Shown: in pieces, positions 8,422 to 15,074 of the stretch
Layout: each line of letters begins with the position of its first letter
How positions within the stretch are numbered: the first letter of the stretch is position 1
Source of the DNA: JAGOEX01 sp964630905
Lineage (GTDB): Bacteria; UBP6; UBA1177
Assembly: GCA_964630905.1 (NCBI GenBank)
Contig: CAZVWR010000016.1
Location: 1-53,542 of the forward strand
Length of the DNA: 53,542 nt
Direction of reading: 5' to 3'
Program-made: the position numbers and the translations under genes
Notes under the pieces: model-generated
The model's database searches: none
Told to the model about the DNA's origin: nothing
Seen by the model: only the letters and a program-made list of their open reading frames with translations

Positions 8422-9500
8422 TCAGGACATCCACCTGCAGGTGGATTTGCTGTATCGCACACACTACATTCAGGGGTAAGCGGAGTAATTAAAAATGCCG
8501 GAGGACTTGTCCATCCTGGATCACAAACACATTCCATTTTAGATCCGGTAAACTGACAACTTCCGTAACTGAAAATGTTTCCACAGGTTGAACTGCAATT
8601 TTGAATACAATTGCCACCCTGAAAAATATATCCTTCTAAACATTGTGAACAGTCGTTTCCTGTCCAGTTGCCTGTACATGAACATATTGGTCCACCACTT
8701 GGAGCACTACATGTTCCGTGACTATTACAAAAATGGACACCATCACAGACAGCACAATCAGTTCCTGAATAATATTGAGCACACACACACCCAGCTTCGT
8801 TTTTAGCAGGATCCACTCCGCAGACTTTTGTTCCTGTACAGCTATATGTTCCGTGATCACAATCAGGTTTACATTTCTGGTCAACTGTGCTTTTCAGATA
8901 TCCTGTGTCACAGTCAGTGCACCATCTGCCGGTATATCCTGTTGTGCATTTGCAGGTGACAGTCATATCCTTGTCTGTACACTGACCCCCGTTGCAAGGA
9001 TCCGGAGTACAGGCAACATTTTTGACGCAACTGTAATTTCCATCTCCATTCTCATCATCATCAAGTGCTTCCATGTGATAACCCGGAACACATTCAGAGC
9101 AGTCTGCTCCCTTGTGGAATTCATCACATGTGCATTTCGGTTTACCATCAACGATTTCACAGGTTCCAAAGCCGCTGCAGGTGTCTTCGGTGCATACCGG
9201 TCCTTCATCAGGTGTTTCGTCCGGCACGACATTGCCATCAGGATCACCATCATCAGAAATAGTGTTTGAATCAGTTTCAGTTGAACCGTTATCAGGATCT
9301 GGAACTTCTGAAGAATCATTTGTGTTGCCGTTGTCGGCAGAGCTTTCAGGCGGATAGCACATTCCATCAATACAGAAAAAGCCGTCAGGACAGTCAAAAG
9401 CTGTAATACACTCATCAGCCTCTTCCTGAATACATGAGATAAAAACAACTTGAGAGAACAGAAACAAAACCAGCAGAATAAACATTTTTTCAAACTTCAT
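8418..9500 (-). CDS. EGF/laminin-type Cys-rich lipoprotein, first gene of the lipoprotein operon
   Basis: A 360-residue protein. It has a lipobox signal (FLFSQVVFISC) and the family module CITAFDCPDGFFCIDGMC, then a Ser/Asp/Asn-rich acidic linker (about 52-100). About six EGF- or laminin-like cysteine domains follow, with repeated CxCxxxxxGxxCxxC patterns such as CKCTTGYTGRWCTDC and CSCTGNWTGNDCSQC. The laminin-style C-x2-C-x2-GY signature recurs (CSECVPGYH, CSQCLEGYI). No catalytic motif is seen. It opens the operon 39 bases downstream of the -10 element and its stop overlaps the fRMsr start. A surface scaffold or adhesin role is an inference. Confidence 0.86.
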   Translation of the reverse strand: MKFEKMFILLVLFLFSQVVFISCIQEEADECITAFDCPDGFFCIDGMCYPPESSADNGNTNDSSEVPDPDNGSTETDSNTISDDGDPDGNVVPDETPDEGPVCTEDTCSGFGTCEIVDGKPKCTCDEFHKGADCSECVPGYHMEALDDDENGDGNYSCVKNVACTPDPCNGGQCTDKDMTVTCKCTTGYTGRWCTDCDTGYLKSTVDQKCKPDCDHGTYSCTGTKVCGVDPAKNEAGCVCAQYYSGTDCAVCDGVHFCNSHGTCSAPSGGPICSCTGNWTGNDCSQCLEGYIFQGGNCIQNCSSTCGNIFSYGSCQFTGSKMECVCDPGWTSPPAFLITPLTPECSVCDTANPPAGGCPE

Positions 9501-9538
9501 TGCTATGCCCCGACATAATAAGTATCCAACACAATTAA

Positions 9539-9566
9539 ATTATATAAATCAATATATATTTGTCAA
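9539..9566 (-). promoter_or_regulatory. sigma70-type promoter of the lipoprotein operon
   Basis: On the minus strand a perfect -35 TTGACA (9561-9566) and a perfect -10 TATAAT (9539-9544) are separated by 16 bases in A/T-rich DNA. Transcription would start near 9532, about 30 bases before the ATG at 9500. This is one of the strongest promoter matches in the window and implies substantial expression of the five-gene lipoprotein operon. Confidence 0.8.
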
Positions 9567-9582
9567 ACAGAATAATATTAAT

Positions 9583-9610
9583 AAAAAAAAGGAGGGCACA
9601 AAGCCCCCCC
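9583..9610 (-). terminator. Rho-independent terminator of the LPP20-like lipoprotein gene
   Basis: Read on the minus strand, a G-rich arm ending in C (9603-9609) and the arm GCCCTCC (9591-9597) form a stem with one mismatch around a five-base loop. A run of eight T (9583-9590) follows. It sits 25 bases after the stop at 9635 and separates that gene from the lipoprotein operon promoter just downstream. Confidence 0.85.
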
Positions 9611-9634
9611 TTATACATTCTTAAAGAAAAAGAA

Positions 9635-10210
9635 CTATTTTGAAGTTTCCTTGTCAAGAGCTTCGAAAGCCTTGTCTGCTCTTTCAACAACAGCAGCTCT
9701 AACCTGTTCGTTAAGCTGAGACATATTGTTTAAAGCATCTTTGAATTTTACAAGGTCGATACACATAAGAACATAGAGAGTTCCGGGATTTGAGATCCAT
9801 GTCTTTCTAAGTTCTGAACCGCTAAGTGTTGTATCAGTGATCTGTTTTGAAACATCTTCAATGTGCTGCTCGTCGTTTGCCGCCTGACCGAAAGCTTCTC
9901 CGCCGGTTGTTGTTGACTGATAATCCTTCAGCATTGATTTTACCTGAACCTGAAGAGTTCTTGCTATTTCTGTTCTGCCTCTACCCATTGCAGCAGTTCT
10001 TGCTAACGATGCATTTCTTGTTCCTGCGGCACTTCCTACTCCACAGATCTGTTTTGAATTGTTCTCATTGCCAAGAACCCAGTCAGGAGCACCTTCAAGT
10101 TCGTTCTTTACTGCACTTCCGGTCCCCTTCTTCTCTTCTGAGCTTCCACAGCTTGCAACAAACATTGATGCGATAAAAACTGCAACCATAACAACTAAAA
10201 TCTTCTTCAT
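9635..10210 (-). CDS. LPP20-family lipoprotein
   Basis: A 191-residue protein. The N-terminus is a lipoprotein signal (VVMVAVFIASMFVASC) followed by a charged Ser/Glu/Lys spacer. The body fits the LPP20 fold: APDWVLG near the start, ICGVGSA, ARTAAMGRGRTEIARTL (the helix with alternating Ala/Arg) and LYVLMCIDL near the end. LPP20 proteins are outer-membrane or surface lipoproteins of unclear function. It has a strong ribosome site (AGGGGGAAAAG before the ATG), its own promoter and its own terminator, so it is a single-gene unit. Confidence 0.85.
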   Translation of the reverse strand: MKKILVVMVAVFIASMFVASCGSSEEKKGTGSAVKNELEGAPDWVLGNENNSKQICGVGSAAGTRNASLARTAAMGRGRTEIARTLQVQVKSMLKDYQSTTTGGEAFGQAANDEQHIEDVSKQITDTTLSGSELRKTWISNPGTLYVLMCIDLVKFKDALNNMSQLNEQVRAAVVERADKAFEALDKETSK

Positions 10211-10258
10211 CTTTTCCCCCTATCTGGTAAATTAATAAACCGCTATCCGAGCAAATGA

Positions 10259-10286
10259 TTTATACTCATTCCACAGGAAAGGTCAA
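10259..10286 (-). promoter_or_regulatory. sigma70-type promoter of the LPP20-like gene
   Basis: On the minus strand the -35 box TTGACC (10281-10286), a 16-base spacer and the -10 box TATAAA (10259-10264) lie about 50 bases upstream of the ATG at 10210. An AGGGGG ribosome site lies in between. Confidence 0.7.
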
Positions 10287-10364
10287 CTTTTTTAGCTATC
10301 CAAATTTTTTTCATTGAGCTTAGAACAGGGTTTTAGTAACAACCTCATTTCTTTTTTATTACAC

Positions 10365-10392
10365 TTGCAACAGATTTTTATTTTGATATAAT
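10365..10392 (+). promoter_or_regulatory. sigma70-type promoter of the OsmC-NfeD-SPFH operon
   Basis: The -35 box TTGCAA (10365-10370), a 16-base spacer and a perfect -10 TATAAT (10387-10392) lie 31 bases upstream of the OsmC ATG. A GGAGA ribosome site precedes that ATG. Confidence 0.7.
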
Positions 10393-10423
10393 CCAGATTG
10401 TCAAATTTCAATGGAGAAAGTTC

Positions 10424-10828
10424 ATGAAAGCAGGCGTTATCTGGAAAGAGACCACGGTATTTGAAGGATTCAATGATAAAAACAGCGAAAGGAACATTAT
10501 TAAGGTTGAAGGTCCGACTCCCAAGCACCTTTTCCTTCAGTCAATTGCGGGTTGTACGGCCATTGATGTAATTGGCATTCTTGAGAAAATGCACTCTGCA
10601 ATGCCGTCAGTATTTACCGTTTCAGTAGAAGGCGACCTGACCGAAGAACATCCTAAGATCTTTAAGAATTTTCTAATGACCTATAATGTTGAAGGAAATG
10701 TTGATCCGGTAAAACTTAAAAGAGCTGTGAAGCTTTCTCAGGAAAATTATTGCGGAATTTCAACAATGGCAAAAAAAGTCGCCCCATTCGAAATCAAAAT
10801 TGTTTTAAACGGAACTGAACTTATATAA
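10424..10828 (+). CDS. OsmC-family (YhfA-like) peroxide/thiol protein
   Basis: A 134-residue protein, typical for the short OsmC family. The two catalytic cysteines are present: the first in SIAGCTAIDVIGIL on the long central helix and the second in ENYCGIST. Family members are dimeric cytoplasmic thiol peroxidases that reduce organic hydroperoxides; the YhfA branch is less well characterised, so the substrate is uncertain. It has its own promoter and a GGAGA ribosome site. The NfeD gene follows after 12 bases with a strong AGGAGG site, which suggests co-transcription with the membrane genes downstream. Confidence 0.88.
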   Translation: MKAGVIWKETTVFEGFNDKNSERNIIKVEGPTPKHLFLQSIAGCTAIDVIGILEKMHSAMPSVFTVSVEGDLTEEHPKIFKNFLMTYNVEGNVDPVKLKRAVKLSQENYCGISTMAKKVAPFEIKIVLNGTELI

Positions 10829-10840
10829 ACAGGAGGCACC

Positions 10841-11302
10841 ATGGATTTTTCTACAATAGATATCTGGATCCTTTGGGGAATTATCGCTGTAATATGTTTC
10901 ATTTTTGAAATTTTTCTTCCAAGCTTCTGGATGGCAATGCTGGGTGTCGGTGCTATCGGAGCATCTCTTTCAGCTTTATTAGGCGGCGGAACTGAGATCC
11001 AGATTGCAGTCTTTTCATTTGTTTCAGTTATAGCAGGCGTTTTTTTCAGACCTCTCGCCTATAAATACATCTATAACAGCAATGAGAAAAAAGCGGCAAA
11101 TGTTGATGCGTTGATAGGAAAAAAAGTGCCTGTAGTTAAAAAAATAACTCAGGAAAAGAATGGAAAGGTCAAGATAGGGAGCGAAGTATGGACAGCTGTA
11201 TCTGAAAACCGTTCAGAAAGCTTCAATGAAGGGGACTTTGTAACAGTAGCATCCGTTGATGGAGCGAAAGTAATAGTAAAATCAAGTGCTTCTCAGAATT
11301 AA
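10841..11302 (+). CDS. NfeD-family membrane protein (NfeD1b type)
   Basis: A 153-residue protein. There are two or three N-terminal membrane segments (WILWGIIAVICFIFEIFLP; FWMAMLGVGAIGASLSALL; IQIAVFSFVSVIAGVFF), then a soluble OB-fold domain (about 88-150: DALIGKKVPVVKKI, GKVKIGSEVWTAVSE, GDFVTVASVDGAKVIVK). This is the short NfeD form without the ClpP-like protease domain. NfeD proteins nearly always pair with an SPFH/stomatin protein, and here the SPFH gene follows after 24 bases. Together they are expected to organise membrane microdomains or control membrane-protein quality. The start is supported by AGGAGG at ideal spacing. Confidence 0.92.
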   Translation: MDFSTIDIWILWGIIAVICFIFEIFLPSFWMAMLGVGAIGASLSALLGGGTEIQIAVFSFVSVIAGVFFRPLAYKYIYNSNEKKAANVDALIGKKVPVVKKITQEKNGKVKIGSEVWTAVSENRSESFNEGDFVTVASVDGAKVIVKSSASQN

Positions 11303-11326
11303 TAACAAAAAAGAATGGAGTGGAAA

Positions 11327-12319
11327 ATGACAGGTGGAATAATCACTTTCTGGATCATTGTCGGCATCTTTGCCGTGGTTATCCTTGTTAAAGGAGTAAG
11401 AATCGTTCCCCAGGCAATGGTTATCGTTATCGAAAGACTCGGTAAATATCACAAGACCCTTCAGAGCGGGTTCAACCTGATAATCCCGATAATTGACAAG
11501 CCAAGAGAAATGGACATCAAAACAATGCGTCAGATGTATGACGGAAGAAAAATGACCGTTACATCCAGAGTCAGTCTGATCGATATGAGAGAAGCTGTTC
11601 ATGATTTTCCCAAACAGAATGTTATTACGAAAGATAATGTTGTTATTGAGATTGATGCGATCCTGTATTATCAGATAACAGATCCGTTTAAAGCCATGTA
11701 TGAGATTTCAAACCTTCCCGACGCCATTGAAAAACTTGCAAAAACCACACTAAGAAACATCATCGGCAACATGGACCTTGACCACACATTGTCAAGCAGG
11801 GATGAGATAAACTCAAAAATGACAGATATACTTGATGAAGCTACGGACAAATGGGGCGTAAAGGTCAACCGTGTCGAAATTCAGGACATCAATCCGCCGC
11901 AGGACATCAAAAATGCGATGGAAAAGCAGATGCGTGCAGAAAGAGACAAAAGAGCGGCCATTCTTACCGCTGAGGGAGACAAACAATCCAAGATCCTTGA
12001 GTCTGAGGGTGAAAAACAGAAAAATATCAACTATGCCGAAGGTATGAAGGAATCGAACATCCTTGAAGCTGAAGGTCATGCTCAGGCTAAGATAAGGGTA
12101 GCTCAGGCTGAAGCTGAAGCTATCAGGCAGATAGCCGATGCAATAAAAGAGACCAAAATGGATCCGGCACAGTATCTCGTCGCACTCAAGTATATTGAAG
12201 CTCTGTCCGCAATGACATCCGGAAAAGACAACAAGGTCGTCTATATGCCTTACGAAGCAAGCGGAATTCTCGGCTCCGTCGGTTCAATTCAGGAAATGTT
12301 TAAAAATCTTCCGAAATAA
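11327..12319 (+). CDS. qmcA: SPFH/Band 7 stomatin-like membrane protein (QmcA type)
   Basis: A 330-residue protein from the ATG at 11327, which has GGAG six bases upstream; the ATG at 11315 overlaps that ribosome site and is less likely. One N-terminal membrane helix (IITFWIIVGIFAVVILVKGV) is followed by the Band 7 domain (VPQAMVIVIERLGKYHKTLQ, then NVVIEIDAILYYQITDP and LRNIIGNMDLDHTLSSRDEIN). An Ala/Glu-rich coiled coil follows (about 205-270; AEGDKQSKILESEGEKQ). The C-terminus (KVVYMPYEASGILGS) is family-typical. It forms an operon with NfeD and should build ring-like oligomers in the inner membrane. Confidence 0.92.
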   Translation: MTGGIITFWIIVGIFAVVILVKGVRIVPQAMVIVIERLGKYHKTLQSGFNLIIPIIDKPREMDIKTMRQMYDGRKMTVTSRVSLIDMREAVHDFPKQNVITKDNVVIEIDAILYYQITDPFKAMYEISNLPDAIEKLAKTTLRNIIGNMDLDHTLSSRDEINSKMTDILDEATDKWGVKVNRVEIQDINPPQDIKNAMEKQMRAERDKRAAILTAEGDKQSKILESEGEKQKNINYAEGMKESNILEAEGHAQAKIRVAQAEAEAIRQIADAIKETKMDPAQYLVALKYIEALSAMTSGKDNKVVYMPYEASGILGSVGSIQEMFKNLPK

Positions 12320-12344
12320 ATTCACCATAGAAATTCAAAAAAAG

Positions 12345-12484
12345 ATTGAGGGGCAAGGCAGGTTCTGAACAAAGAAAGAAAAAGTTGAGAAGAAATTAAT
12401 CTAAAGATACAACCTCAACGGTTGCCTGTGCCACTTTGCCTTCCATTATGCGCCCCTCATTTAAAGCAGCATTAGAATTGAACA
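12345..12484 (-). ncRNA. Candidate structured small RNA (or leader of a 16-codon ORF)
   Basis: On the minus strand a transcript starting near 12484 from the promoter at 12491-12519 would contain TGAGGGGC (12459-12452), which pairs with GCCCCTCA (12354-12347). ATC and seven T follow the second arm directly (about 12346-12337), resembling an intrinsic termination site. Inside this closing stem are further pairings: AAGG/CCTT, CAGG/CCTG and an apical GTTGAG/CTCAAC hairpin. Together they give a long, bulged hairpin of about 115 nucleotides. The region also contains a 16-codon frame (12446-12396, starting MEGKVAQATV) with GAGGGG seven bases before its ATG. The closing stem would bury that ribosome site. 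I do not recognise an RNA family; 6S, SRP and tmRNA signature sequences are absent. Confidence 0.45.
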
Positions 12485-12490
12485 TGAAAA

Positions 12491-12519
12491 GTTATAACTG
12501 TTTATTTTTTGTTTGTCAA
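12491..12519 (-). promoter_or_regulatory. sigma70-type promoter driving the candidate small RNA
   Basis: On the minus strand a perfect -35 TTGACA (12514-12519), a 17-base spacer and -10 TATAAC (12491-12496) are present. Nothing else on the minus strand downstream could use it until the end of the oppositely oriented SPFH gene at 12319. It therefore supports a short independent transcript. Confidence 0.6.
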
Positions 12520-12712
12520 TAGCCTTTTAAAAAAAACCTTTATTTTTTGTATTCATTGACAAATTTCAATATTTACTCTATTTCATTCTGTATCTTTTTT
12601 AATACATCTGTCGTTTTGCGACATCAGCTTTAAATAATTCATTAATATTGACATATTTTAAGTTTTTCTTATTATTTCAACGATATTTAAGAATTTCGGA
12701 GGACAATTTTTC

Positions 12713-13955
12713 ATGTCTGTTGTTTTTGATGAAAGTTTTTTCAGTGATCTTCTAATTAAAAAAACTGACGGCACTATTCTGATCATCAAATCTCTTGCAC
12801 AGTTGCAGCAAAAAATCGTTTTAAAGGAAATATCGAGGGAAGATGGGTTTTCAAAAAACGGTAAAGACTGGGAAAAACTTTTCAATATTGAAATACTGAA
12901 ACCGTTCTTTCTTCTGGTTTCTCCTGAACCAGAACCTGAACCTGAACCGGAACCAGAACCGGAACCAGTTAAGGAACTAGAGCCGGAACCAGTTANNNNN
13001 NNNNNNNNNNNNNNNNNNNNNNNNNNNNNNNNNNNNNNNNNNNNNNNNNNNNNNNNNNNNNNNNNNNNNNNNNNNNNNNNNNNNNNNNNNNNNNNAGGAA
13101 CCAGAGCCGGAACCAGTTAAGGAACCAGAGCCGGAACCAGTTAAGGAACCAGAGCCGGAACCAGTTAAGGAACCTGAACCGGAACCTGTTAAGGAACCAG
13201 AGCCGGAACCTGTTAAGGAACCTGAACCGGAACCTGTTAAGGAACCGGAACCAAAATATGAATACAAAATGACACCGACTCTAAGCCCCGAGGATCAAGT
13301 TAAGGTAACTCCTTCACCGAAAAAAGAAAATGAACAGATGGAATTTGACCCCTCTTTCTTTGACGGTGATGATGAACCCTATATTAAAAGATCCGGAAAA
13401 CTTAAAATAATCATAATTCTTTTAATTGTTGCCGGAATAATTGTAGCTGTTTTAATGTTTTTTCTTAATAAACCTGATGAGAAAAGGATTGTTGCGGTAC
13501 AAGAGGAAAAGATTGAAGAAACACCTGCACCTGAAAAGGAAGCTTCTCCTGAACCTGAACCTGTGCCGGAGCAGAAAAAAGAACCCGAACCAGAACCCGA
13601 ACCAGAGCCCGAACCAGAGCCTGAACCTGTGAAGGAAAATGTTCAGGTTCCTCAACCTGAAGCTGAAAAACCTGTCGTTAAAAAAGCGTCTCCCAAATCG
13701 GGGAATAATATCGAATCCCTTTGCAAAAAAGGTTGGAAAATGCTTGATAACGGCAACAGCTCACAAGCCGTCGGTATATTTAAGAAAGTTCTCTCTATAA
13801 AACCCGATTACGCCGATGCCCATCTTGGCCTTGGCGAATCTTATAATGATATGGGTAGAAAAGGTGAAGCTAAAAAACATTATCAGAAATATATTGAACT
13901 GAAACCTGATGCACAGGATCGTCTGGAAATAGAATCTATTCTCAAAAATCTTTAA
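12713..13955 (+). CDS. EP-repeat membrane protein with C-terminal TPR (interrupted by an assembly gap)
   Basis: This is one gene broken by 100 N. The part before the gap has a 65-residue N-terminal domain (LIIKSLAQLQQKIVLKEIS, then DGFSKNGKDWEKLFNI) that resembles the GYF_2/DUF4339-like modules at the start of many Myxococcota proteins (tentative). EP dipeptides and EPEPEPVK octads follow. After the gap come six more octads, a charged segment, one membrane helix (IIIILLIVAGIIVAVLMFFL), a second EP-rich stretch and two TPR motifs (SLCKKGWKMLDNGNSSQAV; YADAHLGLGESYNDMGRKGEA). The likely topology is N-terminus inside and TPR in the periplasm, so both sides carry stiff EP linkers. The two halves lie in different frames only because the N run has an arbitrary length (see the gap entry). 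The stop abuts the stop of the convergent ankyrin gene with no spacer. Confidence 0.75.
12972..13239 (+). repeat. 24-bp tandem repeat encoding EPEPEPVK octads (contains the gap)
   Basis: One full 24-base unit (aggaactagagccggaacc, then agtta) precedes the gap at 12972-12995. Six units follow it at 13096-13239. Later units alternate between CCAGAG/CCAG and CCTGAA/CCTG versions. Purely in-frame repetition of this kind expands and contracts readily and is the evident cause of the assembly break. Confidence 0.9.
12996..13095. other. Assembly gap of 100 N inside the EP-repeat gene
   Basis: The left flank ends ...CCAGTTA and the right flank begins AGGAACC..., so they join perfectly in phase with the 24-base repeat. 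A gap of 100 bases would break the reading frame, whereas any multiple of 24 (including zero) preserves it. The N count is therefore a placeholder. Confidence 0.9.
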
Positions 13956-15071
13956 TCATTCAAGGATCTTGGCTATATATGTATATCCTTTTGCCTTTGC
14001 TATATCACAAGCTGTTCTACCGTCTTTTCTTTTTATATTTTTATCAGCACCTTTTTCAAGAAGAGTCTTCACAAGATCACCCAGTCCCATCCCTGCCGCA
14101 TACATCAGGGCGGTATTGCCGTAATCATCTCTTATATTGAAATCCTGTTTGAACTTTACAACTGAGGTCATGAACCGCCTGTCCTTTGAAAGGATCGCTA
14201 TCATCATCGCAGTCTTGCCTTCAGCATATTTAAAATTGAAATCTGCAAGTGCTCCGTACTTTAAAAGCTCCTGTGCCAGCTCAATTTTGCCACTTGCAAG
14301 ACAGTACATAAGTATTGTATATCCTTTGCTATTTTTAAAATTAACATCCGCATTGAACTCGAGAAGAAGCTTCAGCATCATTCTGTTGTCATTTCTAATT
14401 GCAATGAATATCATCGGCTCACCAGTCTCATTCTTATAGTTGGGGTCCATTCCCTGTCTTAAGAGTGTTCTCGCCTTTACTGTGTCACCGTTTTCCACCG
14501 CAATAAGGAAATCTGTCGGTTTTGTTTCATACTGACCAAGATTTTTTATTATCTTTTTGTTCCTTCCCGCCATTGCGTAATTCAATGCATTCCACCCTTT
14601 CTTATCTCTGGCATAAATGTCAGCTTTAGCTTTTATCGCTTTATCCACTATAGCCTCTGCCTCTGCTTCAGCGGCATACATCAGGACGGTCTTTCCATTA
14701 GCATCTTTTGATTTAAGTGAAGCGCCTGAATTTATCAGCCAGCCTGCAGCTTTAATATTTTTGGAACTTAGTGTGTGCATTAATGCCGTTTTACCGTCAG
14801 GTCCTGCAATATCGACTTTAACTCCGCTTCTTAGAAAAAGATTTATCATCCCCTCATTATCGCTGTTAACAGCAGAAATAAAAAGAGGCCAGCCGTCATC
14901 ATCTATCGCATTTACATTTGCACCGTTCCTGATAGCCTGCCGGGCCTTTTCAATATTCAGTGCCTGAACAGCAAAAAGAAGCTGGTTGTTGTATCCCGCA
15001 GTATCCTGTGCACTTGTGTTGAAAAAAATGAGGTTAAACACAATAATTGTAAAAATCATCCTGATCTTCAA
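13956..15071 (-). CDS. Exported ankyrin-repeat protein
   Basis: A 371-residue protein. The N-terminal signal peptide (MIFTIIVFNLIFFNTSAQD) has no lipobox, so a soluble periplasmic or secreted protein is expected. About ten ankyrin repeats follow across almost the entire length, with clear consensus pieces: NGANVNAIDDDGWPLFISAV, DGKTALMHTL, NGKTVLMYAAEA, KGWNALNYAM, KGYTILMYCL and YGNTALMYAAGMGLGDLVK. It starts three bases after the GGDEF gene, so the two form an operon. A protein-protein interaction role is the family expectation; the partner is unknown. The end is convergent with the EP-repeat gene with no intervening base. Confidence 0.88.
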   Translation of the reverse strand: MKIRMIFTIIVFNLIFFNTSAQDTAGYNNQLLFAVQALNIEKARQAIRNGANVNAIDDDGWPLFISAVNSDNEGMINLFLRSGVKVDIAGPDGKTALMHTLSSKNIKAAGWLINSGASLKSKDANGKTVLMYAAEAEAEAIVDKAIKAKADIYARDKKGWNALNYAMAGRNKKIIKNLGQYETKPTDFLIAVENGDTVKARTLLRQGMDPNYKNETGEPMIFIAIRNDNRMMLKLLLEFNADVNFKNSKGYTILMYCLASGKIELAQELLKYGALADFNFKYAEGKTAMMIAILSKDRRFMTSVVKFKQDFNIRDDYGNTALMYAAGMGLGDLVKTLLEKGADKNIKRKDGRTACDIAKAKGYTYIAKILE

Positions 15072-15074
15072 AAC

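Larger units (their letters stand above)
12320..12712. other. 393-base intergenic region
   Basis: No conventional gene fits here. The left half holds the candidate small RNA, its promoter and its U-tract, all on the minus strand. The right half (about 12520-12712) is extremely A/T rich. It should contain the plus-strand promoter of the EP-repeat protein: a TTGACA at about 12557-12562 has no convincing -10 partner, so I do not call that promoter. The ribosome site of the next gene is CGGAGGACAATTTTTC before the ATG at 12713. Confidence 0.6.

Noticed and set aside
12345..12484. Known housekeeping RNA (6S, SRP RNA or tmRNA)
   Set aside because: The long hairpin shape suggests it, but no diagnostic sequence is visible: no SRP GGAA tetraloop with AGCAGCC, no tmRNA acceptor or tag, and no clear 6S bubble consensus.
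12557..12590. Plus-strand promoter of the EP-repeat gene
   Set aside because: TTGACA is present at 12557 but no good -10 hexamer lies 15-19 bases downstream, and the distance to the start codon is long.
13096..13268. Separate gene starting after the assembly gap and an apparent frameshift
   Set aside because: The frames differ only because the placeholder gap is 100 N. The repeat joins in phase across the gap and the protein is continuous, so one gene is annotated.
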